64,000 nt of DNA, taken from the NCBI GenBank assembly GCA_023375675.1, contig JALQBC010000001.1, positions 1,736,001-1,800,000 of the forward strand, in the 5' to 3' direction. Within the stretch, counting starts at the first letter, position 1. Each line of letters starts with the position of its first letter. Source of the DNA: Cytospora piceicola. Its lineage: Eukaryota; Ascomycota; Sordariomycetes; Diaporthales; Cytosporaceae. Positions 1 to 12,834 of the stretch are shown one piece after another. Under the pieces are notes generated by a model. It did not search any database and was not told the origin of the DNA. It was given only the letters and a program-made list of their open reading frames with translations. The position numbers and the translations under genes were made by a program.

Positions 1-125
1 GCCCATAATATTCTCTCCAAGCGAAGTTTTGATATTCTATGATGTCTCTGAATATGAATCTAGGCAGGTAGGAGGTATGTGTTCAATCTATGGAATCTTT
101 GAGAGGATACGAAATCGCTGCTGGC

Positions 126-3100
126 TTAAACCTGTGTCATCTTCCCAATTGCCTTCGCAATGATGTTTGAAAGGTTCTTAATCTGCATGCAATCATCAGT
201 CATCAGTTGATATGAAGCCAAAGACAGTTTTGCGCAACGGTGGGCACTTACATTTTGGCTGTCAAAGGCCTGGAAGTGGTGACCAGGAATTTCGTCCACC
301 ATCACCCTTCGGCCCGCCAAAGCCTCCCAGAGCTTGACTTGATTATGTCTTTCGGTGGAATCATTCAGGAAAGCCACCCAGTCTTCACCAGACGGTTCAG
401 GAGTAACTAAGTCGCTACTCTGAAGTAATGAGATGGGAACATCGCAGGCGTGCGGTTCGGGGTTGTGGTTCTTCAATGCCACGGCGTGGCGTCTGAAATT
501 GGATAGAAGCCATGCCGGCTTGTCCTTGAGAAGTCTTCCCAGAAGATGAGACGGAAGACCTTCATGATTCGTTGGGCAGGGAGAGTCAATCAGAATGACA
601 CCGCGGACAGATGCGTTCTGCATCCGAAGGAGGCGCGCCATCTCGTAGGCGACAACACCGCCAAAGGACCACCCTGCGGCACGTCATCAGCTTGGATATA
701 TCAGAGTCTTGGGTTGGAAGATCTCACCGCCAAGTATCACGTCTCTGGTAGTATCGATCATCGCCGCATAGGAGCGGGCCATGTCTTGGACACTGACATC
801 TCTGTCCTGACCCTTCACCTCCTCAGCCGCAATCCCGTAGACGTCCAGCCCCAAACTCTCCAAGCGCCCATACATGCTGCTCATCCCAGACCCGTCGTGG
901 ACAAGATATAGTGCTGGCGCCTCTGGTGTCCCTTGTTGGATCAATGCTGGACGTCGGGGTGATGATTGCACGGTTGTATCAGAAAGAACTGGCTGTGGAG
1001 TATCCGAGTTTTCCATGGTATCTTGCCCCGGGAGCGAGATTGCCTGGGCAATTTCCCTAGGTGTTTTGCAATCTTCTAGGTCGGATGACTGAAAATCTAC
1101 CTGATATTTGGATGCCAGCAAGTCCAGGAGCTCAATGAACATGAGTGAATCGAGGCCCAGCTCATCTAGCCTAGTGTCTGACTTGATTTGGTCCAACGAA
1201 CTTTGTGTTAGCTCTGCCAAGATGCTTCTGACCACGTGCAAGGAATCAACACCGGAACGCGCGTTCTGTCGAGTTGCAGAACTGGATGGGGACGCAGTCA
1301 GAGGTGTTCCCACGATGGAAGCCCGACTACCTCTTCTCGAAGAATTCCAAGACGAGTTGGGCGAAGACTTGCCGCTGCCGGTAGAAGACCCATCTGCCGT
1401 ACCCTGCCCGACGACGACGTTCTTGAGTTCCGAGAAATTGTGGCAGGCATTCAGGGTGAGCTCGGAAACAGACTCCAGGTGTGAAAATCGTTTCTTCAGT
1501 TCATCAATCAGCTCGATCATCATCAACGAGTCGACGCCCAGCTCGCTGAAATCCAGCATCTGCAATGCTTCAGTATCTGAACGTCCTGCCACCCTGGCCA
1601 GGATTTGCAGGAGGTCATAGATAACCTCACCGGAAACGAGTTCAGGCGAGTGATTTGATGAAGCTTGACGTGGATCTATGCGCTCGGTCTGCCTCGGACG
1701 GCCAGTCCGGGCCTGAGCAGTCTTGGCCCTAGGCCCAGATGGTACTCCAGAAACGTGGTGCAGAGACCTTTTCAATGATTCGAGAGGCATGCGTTTGAAC
1801 TCAATGCCGCCGACGTAGCCCACCTGCAATCCGCTCTGATCATAAGCATAAGAATTGCCAGTGATGGTGTTCCTGTTGGTCGATATCTCGGTGAAGAGAC
1901 TAAAAGACTCAGAATAATCCATTTCAGTCGTCTGAGGCTGGACCAGGATTTCGTTGATGCGGGTACAGATGCAGACATCAGCCGATGATACCGAACAATT
2001 CGCGAGGAACCCAGCGGCGTGAAGCAGCGTGTCGATAAAGATAGGCTGTCCAACGCATGGCTGGGCGAGAAGGGCGCCCTGGCGTAGTCGGAAAGAACCC
2101 CACGCCTTCGCACCAGTGTGACTCATCTGAAGCCAGTCGATGGTCTGGTATGTCGGCGAGTATGCGACTACACGGGAGAAGATGGTTTCGTACAGCATCC
2201 TGCGTCTGATAATGGTTGACTTGTCTGGATGGCTCGGAGTCCTGTGCACCTCCGGAAGGAAGACTGCCTGCTGCTCTGGAATGTGTTCCAATAGTCCTTG
2301 ACAGAATTGCGTGGATACAGGAGCATCTCGATCCAAATCACCACCCGGATTTGCGATGCTGAAAGAGACACTGCGCTCTGGTCCAACTGCATCATCGATG
2401 ATAACCTTGATGGGTTCAACAGGTGTATTTTCGGTGCCGATAAGAGGGGTCAAGAATGAAATGTGCTTGACGCTGTAGCTGGCAGCCAAACGCCTCGAGT
2501 GTTGAGCAGCCTGAAGGGCCATCTCTACGTACACTGACGCCGGACAGAGCGACACACCTGCCACGCGATGTCCTTGAATAAGAGCTTGGATGCTACTTGA
2601 AGATGCCATATATTCGTATCGTTTCAAGGCTCTTTGCATGCTGAGTTCCCTCGAAAGGAGCGAGCCGATGCGGACGTCCGCCTGGGATTTCTGATCTTCG
2701 AGCCCTTCAGGAACATGACCAGGTGATTTGTTCAGGTGAGTTACGTGTGGAACCATGAATTCATCCTTGGCGAAGGGGTAAAGGGGAAGGTCCACGAGCC
2801 TTGCATTTTGGTCATCAAAACCGCGGCGCCAGTCTACCGGAACGCCAATTCGTGCGAGCTCTGCGACTGTTTCGGCCAAGGCAGACCAACTATCCTTGGT
2901 CTTGTTCAGTGACCCGAGAGTCATCACCCCATCATTCGATTGCGTAATTGATTTCACCATGGGACAAAGGATGGGATGAGGCCCAACTTCCAGGTATATG
3001 TTGCAACTGTCCCGAGAGCTCATTTCTTGGTGTGCCTCGATCATCTCTTGGAAACGAACTGTTGAGGCTACTTGGGCAGAGAAGTATTGGTGGCTGATGC

Positions 3101-6100
3101 TCTCTCCCTTGGTGTACATCCTCCCGTAGAGGCCCAGACCCAAGTCCACGTGCGGATCTTTAAGCCTGATGGTGGATGTGAAAAGATCCAGCTGTGGTTT
3201 GATGATGTCCATGACGGGAGAGTGGAAGCCAAAATCGATATCTAGTCTCTTGGTTTTGATGCCTCTATCTTGGCAGCGAGATTCCAAGTCGCCGAGTTGA
3301 GCCAGGGACGCGGCCAGAACGCAGTCGTTGGGGCCGTTGATACAGGCAATCGAGACACCGTCAGGACTATGCTGGTGGTTCTGTTTCGAGAGGATTTCTG
3401 CCATCTCCTCCGAGGAGCACTTCGCTGCCACCATGCCCGATTCACCACGGCCACACGTGGCTTCAATGAGAGATGCGCGGTGGGATACGATGGCGAGGGC
3501 ATCTCTGATGGAAAGCACATTGGCGGCGACCAAGGCAGCGTATTCGCCCAACGAGTGTCCGAACACGGCGTCCGGTCGCACGCCCCAAGAAGCCCAGAGC
3601 CGCGCGAGTGCGTACTGAATGGCCACTAATGCACAGTGCATTGCTGACATATCTGCATCCATTGATGCATCCTGTCCCTGAATGATCGGGAGAATCGGCG
3701 GACGACCAAGACTTTGCAGTATTGTGTCGCAGTATGATATGTCCGTTCTGAAAGATTGGACCGTGTCAAAGAGACCTCTCCCCATTCCGATGTATTGGCT
3801 TCCTTGGCCCGAGAATACCAAGGCAAGTCGAGTCTGTCGTGGTGCGTCGACGCGAGAGCGGATTCGAGGTTGAATTTTGGGGTTGTCGAGGACGTGCAAA
3901 AGTTCTTCTGTTGACTTCACTACCACGAAGAGCTGGGTATCCAGTACAGCTCGACGAAGGCTGGTGTAGGCCAGGTGTTGGATAGAAACACGCTGTTCAC
4001 CATGCTTGATCTGAAGGTCTCGCAGTAGGGCTTGTCGTGCTCTCTCAAACCCGGGCTTGTCCTTGGTCGACAGTGCAAAAATGTACGAGTCTCTGAATGG
4101 AGTATCCACGGTTGATGCATTCCCACCATGTGAGCCGGGGCCGGCGCCGGGCCCTGTGTATTCCTCCAGGATGAGGCAAGCGTTAGAACCAGCTGCTCCG
4201 AAATTATTCAAGAGTGCTCGCCTTGGGTAGACGCCTCTTGTACGTGACCATGGCTTGGATTCAAGCGGGAAAACCAAGCTATCGGTCTTTAGTGCCTCAA
4301 TCTTTGGGTTCAAGGTCGTCAGGCCTACTTGAGGAGGAATCATTTCGGCCTTCAGCATACTCAGAATCTTTACGATACCTGCCGCTCCGGAGGCGGCCTC
4401 GGCGTGACCAATATTGCCTTTGATCGATGTGACAATCAATGGATTCGCGGCCGAGCGCCCCTTGCCCAGAGCGCCAACGATACTTTTCAACTCGGTAGGA
4501 TCTCCAGCCTGTTGAAGCACATAGGAGGTCAGTGAAACTCAACGACCAGAGGGTCATATATGTTTTATTCATACCTGCGTTCCTGTTCCGTGCGCCTCGA
4601 CCACGTTGATAGTGTGGGGAAGGACACCTGAAGTCTTCATAACCCGCTCGAATAGCTCTCTTTGCGTCTCGGCGTGGGGATGCGTGATTGATTTGGAATT
4701 GCCAGACTGGTTGATCCCGCTACCTTTGATGACGGCTAGAATTCTATCATTTTCGGCCACGGCGTCAGAGAGGCGCTTCAAGACAAACATGCCGCACCCC
4801 TCGGCTCGACAGTACCCGTCGGCACTGGCTTCGAAGGGGCGGCATTGGCCAGTGGGACTTAAGAAATGGGCACGTGAGAGGCCCCTTTGCATCTGCACAG
4901 GAAGAGTCAGTAGGAATACTGGCCATCGAAAATCCATCAGTTGGACAAGGAGACATAATTACATACCTCTGGGCCGCATATGATGTTGACGCCTCCTTCA
5001 AAACATTTCCTGGTCAGTTTCCTTCTTTTCGGCTTGTATTGGCAGGTCAAGGACTAACCGGCAAGAGCACAATTGACCTGCCCATGAATCAGTGCTTGAA
5101 TTGCTTGATGAATGGCGACCAGGGAGCTTGAGCACGCAGTGTCTGTCACGACGGACGGTCCACTATGCCCAAAGTAGTACGATATTCGGCCGCTCAGGAA
5201 GGCACGAAGGTTGCCCGTACTGTAGTAGACATCCTCCTTCTCATGGCTGCTGCTGAGTCGACTCGCGTAGTCACCGGTCGCCGCTCCCACGAAGCAGCCA
5301 AAGCTTTGTCGCTGGAACGACCTAGTCGAATCAGGCACGTAACCGGCATGCTCCAAGGCATGATACGAACACTGAAGTAGAACCCGTTGCTGTGGATCCA
5401 TCGACAGCGCCTCTCTTGGCGAGATATTGAAGAGCTGGTTGTCGAACTCCCAAGCATTGGGTACGAAATTGCCGTGCCGTGGCATGTCGGCCCCAGAATC
5501 TGCATGTGGACCGAGACGGTCTACTGGTGCCTTGATGTTCACACACTGGTCAGTCCATACCGCTTTCCAAATGTGCCAGAGCATGTTGAGTACCCTCTTA
5601 CCTCCTTCGCAAAATTTTGACCGTCTAGCAAAGAACGCCAGAAGTCTTCCAGATTGGAGCCATTAGGGAAGTTGAAGCCGACCCCGATGATTGCGATGTC
5701 TGTTTCGCTCGATATATAGCTGGCAGCCGTCTGAATCTCGGTGTTCTCATGGGACAAATCTACCTTGACCCTTTCGAGATTTGTCTTTGATGACATGTCC
5801 TGCAGGCCTGATAACATGAGAGGTGAGGAGGGACCGTATGAGACCAGTCGAACCAGCTCCAGTGGTCCTTCTGGCTGGTTCACACGCATGCTGATGTCCA
5901 GTTCCATAGTCTCGAGTGTCTGTGGCCAGTTTACGGGAAGGACAAGTATGCTCTCCACAATCTCGGTAACCAGGTCGTCGCTCGGTGGGCAGCAACTTGA
6001 TACTGCCGATTTATCGCTGGCTTTTCTGAAGGGTATGCTGAGCTGAGAAGACGCTGGCAACACGACACCGGCCCGACGTAAATCATGGACGACCCTGTCC

Positions 6101-6950
6101 ATCAATTGTTTTGATCCCTCCCCGCCATGGTATAGTGCGTGTACTTGGACGGGAACAGTGCGGCATCCATCAGGTAGCTCGTCTAAGAACCGACGCAAAG
6201 AGGAACTAGGCCCACTGACCGTTACGGAATTCCTCCGCAGAATGGCTGAAACTGCTAAAGGAGGTTCGAGCGCAGCATTCTGCAAAATTCAATCCAATTA
6301 GCTGCCATTAGTTACCTAATATTCCGTTCATGACTTACTGTCTTGTTGAAGGCATGAATACGTTCAGAGATATCCTGTCGTTCAGGACCGGAGATGGTCC
6401 ATGTCCAACATCCACCATCGTCTTGATCATCATCTTCACAGACTGAACGAGAATGTTGGCCCGCTCGGTATCCTATCCAAAATGCGATTCGAAATGCTGC
6501 GATGCCATTTTTCACAAAGTCGTGCGGCGTCTCGGATGCAGCCACGACCACTGCAGGGAGAATTCCACTGCAGAAGCCAATCGTCTCTAGTACGCTATCC
6601 CGTCGAAGTTTGTATTGTCGGTCGTCCACAATCTCGCCGAGGAATCGAAGGAGCTGATAAAGACAAAGGGTGATTCCCTCGATAATGGGATCCGATCTGA
6701 CAGCCGCGGGTGGCGATAGGAGACTGCCCAAAGACGGGAACGCTTGAATTATCGCGGGGAGATGCGCCTCGTCGTTAGAATCAAATGGACAGAGTGACAG
6801 GCAGTCCTGAATCAAAGACGCGTGACACCCTGCAAGGAGTTCTGTGGCGAAGCGCGAAGATCGTGCGTCTTTTCGGACAACGGCGAGCGACTGTTCGTGG
6901 AATAACCCAGGTGAGCCTTGACCGCCAAATATGTGGATCTCGTTCCTCAT
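126..6950 (-). CDS. Non-reducing polyketide synthase, SAT-KS-AT-PT-ACP-ACP-TE (2127 aa)
   Basis: Iterative NR-PKS that should build and release an aromatic acid. Eight exons on the minus strand: 6950-6339, 6279-5602, 5545-5059, 4995-4967, 4892-4575, 4508-728, 673-252 and 182-126, summing to 2128 codons with stop. Visible in order: SAT with GFCSG (Cys127); KS with TACSS (Cys568), EAHGTGT (His703) and NIGHAE (His743); AT with GHSLGEY (Ser1027); product template with His1355 and Asp1534; two carrier domains, GVDSL (Ser1702) and GLDSL (Ser1829); thioesterase with GWSFGG (Ser1971) and GHHFQ (His2100/2101). There is no C-methyltransferase or reductase domain. Size and domain order match orsellinic-acid-type synthases, so a simple resorcylic acid is a fair guess; chain length cannot be read from sequence. 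The 69-nt last intron (183-251) is in frame and stop-free, and exon 4 is only 29 nt. The gene is divergent from the A-T-R reductase at 7653. Confidence 0.93.
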
Positions 6951-7077
6951 GATTGATTGAGTAATCCTGTTCTTTGGTATCTGGTTAATTGCATACCTTT
7001 CAAGGTAGAGTTGCTGAGAAATATGTGCCTATTGCGCTTTCAAGGCTGAACTAAACATATCTTTGCAAAGTCTATTG

Positions 7078-7084
7078 TTTTATA
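7078..7084 (-). promoter_or_regulatory. TATA box of the PKS gene
   Basis: TATAAAA on the minus strand, about 130 bp upstream of the PKS ATG at 6950. Position and sequence fit a core promoter; no transcription start is known. Confidence 0.5.
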
Positions 7085-7232
7085 TGAACCCAGATAGAGT
7101 CTCTTCTTTGAGGCTCACTCGGAAGGTCCGGAATCCAAGAAGCAAAGAGAAAGATAAACGTCGGAAGTCAACGTGTTACTCAGACCCCACGTCAGCCCAA
7201 CTCGTATATATATGCTAAGTATTTATCCAGGT

Positions 7233-7242
7233 AACGGCCGTT
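7233..7242. promoter_or_regulatory. Palindromic Myb-type site AACGGCCGTT
   Basis: Perfect 10-bp palindrome, preceded by T so that one half reads TAACGG, which fits the general Myb core YAAC[G/T]G. It sits between the two TATA boxes of the PKS/reductase promoter, and a three-repeat Myb gene lies in the same cluster. Binding is inferred, not shown. Confidence 0.4.
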
Positions 7243-7547
7243 CCAAACAGCAGTCCCGAAGTTATCCCTTGCAGATTGTAGTATACTCACAACGCGTCCT
7301 TACCTGAGAAAATGGTGGCAAGTAATGAAGAAGCATTGGCAAAAACATACAAGTGGTAGCTGGGCCAGGTCCATGAAGTTTCCAGATGTCAAATGTTTGC
7401 CAAAGAAGCTCTCCGGGTCTGAGTCGCTCGTTTTCAATCAAGGTGCAGGGCAAGCAGACTCAGATTCCTATGAATAATGGGCAATCGACTTTTTCTGCAA
7501 GTATCCAAAATACACGAGATGCTTCAAATACCGATGGTTCGTACGAA

Positions 7548-7554
7548 TATAAAA
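7548..7554 (+). promoter_or_regulatory. TATA box of the A-T-R reductase gene
   Basis: TATAAAA 99-105 bp upstream of the ATG at 7653, in a position typical for a core promoter. Confidence 0.5.
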
Positions 7555-7652
7555 CTTTCCTTGGACTCTGTGATCTCACTACAATTCGAATAAATCCTTA
7601 GCGACGGGTTTCAGCCAGTCACAAATTTGCGCACCAAACCTGTTCGCCCAAT

Positions 7653-10600
7653 ATGGCATTTCAACGGGCCGAGCTCCAGGCTTGGGGGAAGCGTCCATCT
7701 GGAGATGAAATATCCACTCTCCCAGAGCTTGTATGCTTCAATGCTACGCATAATGGTGATCTTGTTTTCTGCCTCCAAGAGGAGAAAGGGGGCCGAGACT
7801 TGAAGAGGATGAGCTACAACGAACTCGGCCTGGCTGTCCAGCACTGTTCATCGGTCTTGGGGGAAAGTATTCCAGGTCTTCGACAAGGAGATAAATTAGA
7901 TACAGTTGCGCTATTTCTAGAAAGCGGTATCAATCTCTTCGTTCACTTGGTCTCTCTGCTATCACTTGGGGTTCCGGTATGTATACAAGACAGCTCACGT
8001 CAGGGTGTTCAAAGTTTGCATTCCCCATCTGATTATCAAGTAGACTGTACTGCTCTCAGCCCGCCTGAGCGCCTCCAGCGTGGAGCATCTCATCAGAGAG
8101 ACCTCCACTCGCCATATAATTACCTCTGAGAGGATCTGGACCAAATTCGCCACTTTCCCCGATCAACTTGTCGATATCCAATTCGCAACAGAGGCCACCT
8201 GGTCCTCTGGAAAGGTTCACGCCGAGGCTAGCTCTGTTCTCAAAATGGGACCAGCACTTGCCAGTACCCCATTGATTCTGCATTCTTCCGGCACCACTGG
8301 ACTTCCAAAGCCCATTCACCACACGCAGGACTACCTGATAAGGTATGCAACTTGCCATGAATTCAGCCCAGACCAGGACTGCTCCGGCGTCAACGTTTCA
8401 ACGTTGCCACTATATCATGTACGTAGTAATGGCACGCCCCCTTCCGTCTTCCAATTCCAGGTATGCGCTCGTCGACAGGTCGCTGACCAAAACTTGTGGC
8501 TAGGGCTTCGGAGTCCTCGCCCCCGCTCTTTCACTTTCAGTGGGAAAGCCATGCTGCTGGCCCTCCCCGACAAGGATTCCCACCGCTGAATCTGTTTTGG
8601 CTCTGATTGAGAGATCTACCGCCAAGTCGCTCATGACAGTGCCATCCATCATGGAAGACCTTGCTGCCACGAGTGGCCCATTGGCGCGAAGACTACTGTG
8701 CGGGCTGGATTTCGTGGCCATAGGGGGCGGTCCCATGAAGCCAGCTGTCGCTGAACAGCTGAGCAACTTCGGGGTCAAGCTACTCAACCATTTCGGTGCT
8801 ACAGAGCTAGGTCCGCTCGCACCTATCGCCAATCCCGGATCTGACTATGACTGGCGCTACCTACGTGTGCGGCGGGACGTACCTTTGCGAATTGTGCCGG
8901 TGGATGTGGAAGATCGGTCAGAGGCTCATGAGTACAAACTGGTTGGAGAATCGATGAACGCGGGCGCCGACTGGACATTGCCTGATAGGCTTGCACTGCG
9001 GCCAGGGTTTTCAAGAGATATCTGCATCCTGAGTCGCAACGACGATGTCATTGTCCTGTCCAACGGGGAGAAGGTGATGCCACAAACACTGGAGCTGGCA
9101 CTGTCAGCTGTTCCAGGTGTCAGAACGGCGCTGGCGTTTGGCAACGGCCAGTTCGAGATTGGAACATTGATCGAACAGGCGGACGCATCGCAAGAGAGAG
9201 AAAAGGATGGAGCCTCCGGAACGACCGATACAGTCGAAGAACTCAGGAAACGCATTTGGAACGAGATTCTTGTCGTAAATCCAGCACTCGACGCCCACGC
9301 TCGCGTTCTCACTGCTGGCGCGATATGCATTCTTCCGGCCGGGACGAGGCTGCCGCGGTCGGACAAGGGTTCGGTGATGCGCAAGGAGGCCTACCACATT
9401 TTCGAGGAAGAAATTAGCGCCGTGTATCAGCTTCTGGAAAGCTCTTTCGACTCAGGCTCAGCAGGGAGCACGAACTTGGAGACCGGAGACCTGCCGGGCA
9501 CGTTGAAGCGACTAGTCAAAGAGTACCTCCCACATGTCCCCGCCCTGAACGACAAAGACGACGTGTTCGAGCTAGGCCTGGATTCTCTCTGTGCAGCTCG
9601 GCTCCAAAGGCAGATCGACAAACTAGTCACACAAACCACCGGAAGCAAGGCCGCACGCTCATTCAACAGATTCGTCTACAAGTACTCCACTATCGGCAGC
9701 ATGTCTGCTCAGCTCCAGCTCATTCTAGATGGAAAGTTCTCTGAGGTCCCCGGTGACAACGACGCTGCGGGGTCTTCTCCAGGGTTGTCCCAACAATTAC
9801 TAGAAGAAATTTCCCGGACTCTTCAAGTCGTCCCAGGCTCGGGCGAGGCTGGGCCTGGGGCCGTGGTGCTGCTCACTGGTAGCAGTGGCAGCATTGGATC
9901 ACACCTGCTTGCTCTGCTTATGCGGAATGCAGAGGTGGAACGCGTGGTGTGTCTTGATCGGCCGCTGAGAAGAGACGGGGACCTTGGCCACCAAAGTCGA
10001 GCCCGATTGAGTAATGAGAGCATCACCACAGACTTGGACCAATGGCAACGGCAGAAAGAGGCGTTCTCGCGGCATGGCATCGAGGAATTCGATGCTGCCC
10101 TGTGGTCCAAAGTCACTGCACTTGCTACGACGACGCGCGAGGATAACTTGGGGCTCTCGGAATTGCAATACCAAGGGCTGCTCCACTCGGTCACGCATGT
10201 CATTCATAACGCCTGGCCGATGGACTTCAACCGTTCCGTGTCATCATTCACGGGCCAATTCACAGCCCTCCGAAATCTTCTCAGGCTGGCCATCGACGCT
10301 CGTGGGGCCGCGTCTTCATCGCGCCAAATGCCTACGCGCTTCGTCTTCAACTCTTCAATAGCAGTGCTGGCAAACTATGCCGAGTTCATGGGCATACAGC
10401 GTGATGGTGTCACCGATGAGCCTGTTGAGGCGCTCGAGGCGCCTGTCGATGATCCGCGCGTGGCAAGCCCAATGGGATACGCACAAGCGAAATGGGTGTG
10501 TGAGAAATTGACCGAAGAAGCTGCCCGCCTTCACCCAACACGCATCGATGCCTCTATCATCAGGATCGGCCAAGTGACCGGCTCCACGCGTGGAGGAGCT

Positions 10601-11250
10601 TGGAGTACCAGCGAGCACGTCCCAGCACTGCTAAAGACAATCAAGAACCTAGGTTCGGCACCCAACATTGAGGGCGTAAGTACAACCTGTCGTGACCGAA
10701 TCGATCCAAAAGGCCACCGTGGGTAGAATTTGCTGACATCCTTCCGTCAAAGACTTTCTCCTGGCTCCCTGTAGATATTGCCGCGCAAGCCATCACCGAC
10801 ATTTGTCTCGAGCGATCCTCGCCAAGGGACTTTCAGCTCGTGTACCACGTCGAGAATCCGAGTCGCAATGCATGGTCAGATACTATGAGTATGCTTACGA
10901 CGGCCATGCAGGAGTCCGAGCCAAGTGTAACCACCGGCACCGTTGAACAAAAAGACCCAACTGATGTATATCGGACTTTGAAGATACCCCTTGATGCGTG
11001 GCTTGATCGAGTGGAGCATGCGGCTGCTGCTTCTTCCGACGACGCCCTTGATGACGTGGCCACAAGACTTCCAGTGGTTGCTTTGCTTGACTTCTTCCGT
11101 CATGACTTCTTGAAACTTGGTGTAGGCAAGTTAATCATGAATACCGAGTATGCTGCTCGGCAATCAGCTGCGTTACGCGAGGCAAGACCTCTTGATCGCG
11201 AATTCCTCACTAAGTATGTCCAGGCTTGGAAGTCTATGGGATTCCTATAA
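7653..11250 (+). CDS. NRPS-like carboxylate reductase, A-T-R (1122 aa)
   Basis: Predicted to adenylate an aryl acid, load it on a carrier Ser and reduce it with NADPH to the aldehyde. Exons 7653-7976, 8044-8418, 8504-10675 and 10753-11250 sum to 1123 codons with stop. Adenylation domain (about 1-510) has the core SSGTTGLPKP and NHFGATE motifs. Carrier domain has LGLDSL (Ser594). Reductase domain (about 687-1122) has the Rossmann motif TGSSGSIGS and Tyr892-xxx-Lys896 (YAQAK). No condensation domain is present, so this is not a peptide synthetase. It is the divergent partner of the PKS, which points to the PKS acid as substrate, as for known orsellinic-acid reductases of the ascochlorin/ilicicolin type. 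The start is the first in-frame ATG of exon 1. Confidence 0.9.
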
Positions 11251-12530
11251 CCGCAAATACTTAATCGACAGTTGTACCCTTAGCAATGCTCTCAATCGTT
11301 GAACGACACACTGTGCTGGTCAGTATGTTGTGTTACAAATCGAAAGGAACATGTTGCAGGTAGCTTATCAATAATGTCTCTCTTCGAAGTTCATTCCGAC
11401 TTTTTGAGATAGAACATTGAATAACATGAGAAACGGTGTTTCGGCCAATGGAGAATCGTAGGTACATAAGTAGGAGTCCGCTACTGCAAGCCCGCTGCCG
11501 TGAGCAAGACATTCCAAGCCTACGATCTACACGATCTACATAGGGCTGTGAAGTTCCAGCCTTCCATCAGCCGCCATCAGGCCGCGTGCCTACGGCGTCC
11601 TATTAGGACATCCTGATAACAGAGACGGGCAGCTCGAATGATAGAAACGGACGGGCCTGTCAGACCGGCTTCAAGTTAGAACCAGACCGGTCTGGGCCTT
11701 ATGGGACGTGAGCCGGCTTGATAGAAACATAGGCTCCCAGCAGGGGCTTCAATGTTGGCGGCTTGACTGCCTAGAATTTAATAGGTGAACATTATTGAGC
11801 TGCATTGTCTTTCACCGAGCTTGTGGCAAATGTGACGGGACGCTCGTGAAGCACAGTACTTCGTATAGGCATTAGTCACACCGCCCAACCCACTGAGTAG
11901 GATTAATGCCCTTGTTGAAGAGAATGGGTCTGGATGATGACAGACGGGCGGCTAAATGTCGAGTGTAGGTAATCAATATCGTCATCACAAGCCAAGAATC
12001 TGTCCTGGGCAAAAGAAGTCCCCTCGATCGGCACGGCATGGGCTTTATTCCACATAATCTGTGTCTTGAGCGGCGCAGGCTGACAGCGGTGGTTTGGTAA
12101 CCTGGCATGTTTTGGTGGCCGGGATTAGAGCCAAGTTTGGAGCTATCTTTCGACGTAAGTATATGCTGTTAGGTGTACTGCCAACATGATGCGGAGTGAT
12201 GGCCACCGCATGATCCTACAATTTCCTGCAGCTTGCAGGGTTCGAACTTCCTGTTGCGGTTCTCGGACGGCTCTGTCCCGGGCCCCCCTCCGCACGAACT
12301 ACTGGATTGGACGACGTTTAACCTACGTTGAGGGGAAAGGGCTGACTTGGTGTACACACCATTTAACAACGTTAAATCGGTTGGCTGTGCTGTTCATCCT
12401 ATCCCGGAGGGTTACGGCAGACGCACATGTCAGACTGTAGATAGTACTTGCATCGCCAACACGCAGTTTCCGTCCTCGCTCTTCGATCCTTAATTATTGG
12501 TTTTTGGCCCTTGATCGTCCGGCTTGTTTT

Positions 12531-12560
12531 CAACGATGAGTCGGTCAACGATGAGTCGGT
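12531..12560. repeat. Tandem duplication, 2 x 15 bp
   Basis: Two exact adjacent copies of CAACGATGAGTCGGT, about 275 bp upstream of the Myb gene start. Confidence 0.85.
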
Positions 12561-12610
12561 TACCTGCCTACTATCCGTCTTCTCTCTCCGTTATGTGTCC
12601 GAGCCGACTC

Positions 12611-12658
12611 GGGCTTGAAGGAACGCGGGCTTGAAGGAACGCTGGCTTGAAGGAACGC
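12611..12658. repeat. Tandem repeat, 3 x 16 bp
   Basis: Three adjacent copies of (G/T)GGCTTGAAGGAACGC, about 180 bp upstream of the Myb gene. Only the first base of the third copy differs. Confidence 0.85.
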
Positions 12659-12834
12659 TGACTGCACATGTGTGAAGCTGAAGCTGACGCAAAGAAGTCC
12701 GAGAGTCTCTATGAAGATATTGATAATGGCGAGACACATATTATACCTCACATTTAATCCCGCCAGGTGCAAGACGCCAGACAGTCCGACACCAGGTTCG
12801 GGACACTTTAGAAGTGATACTGAATCCGGTTGAA

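Larger units (their letters stand above)
6951..7652. promoter_or_regulatory. Bidirectional promoter between PKS and A-T-R reductase
   Basis: 702 bp separate the two divergent start codons, so the core acid-forming and acid-reducing enzymes probably share control elements. A TATAAAA lies on each strand (7084-7078 for the PKS, 7548-7554 for the reductase), 105-135 bp before each ATG. A perfect palindrome AACGGCCGTT at 7233-7242 carries a Myb-type TAACGG core. No protein-coding signal is seen here. Confidence 0.7.
11251..12834. other. Intergenic region before the Myb gene
   Basis: 1.6 kb without a supported gene. It holds two small tandem repeats (12531-12560 and 12611-12658), a CCGTTA (Myb core on the minus strand) at 12588-12593 and TTTAACAACGTTAAA near 12362. 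It probably contains the 3' region of the reductase and the promoter of the regulator. Confidence 0.6.

Noticed and set aside
12240..12260. tRNA-like GGTTCGAAC
   Set aside because: No matching A-box or cloverleaf stems at the right distance.
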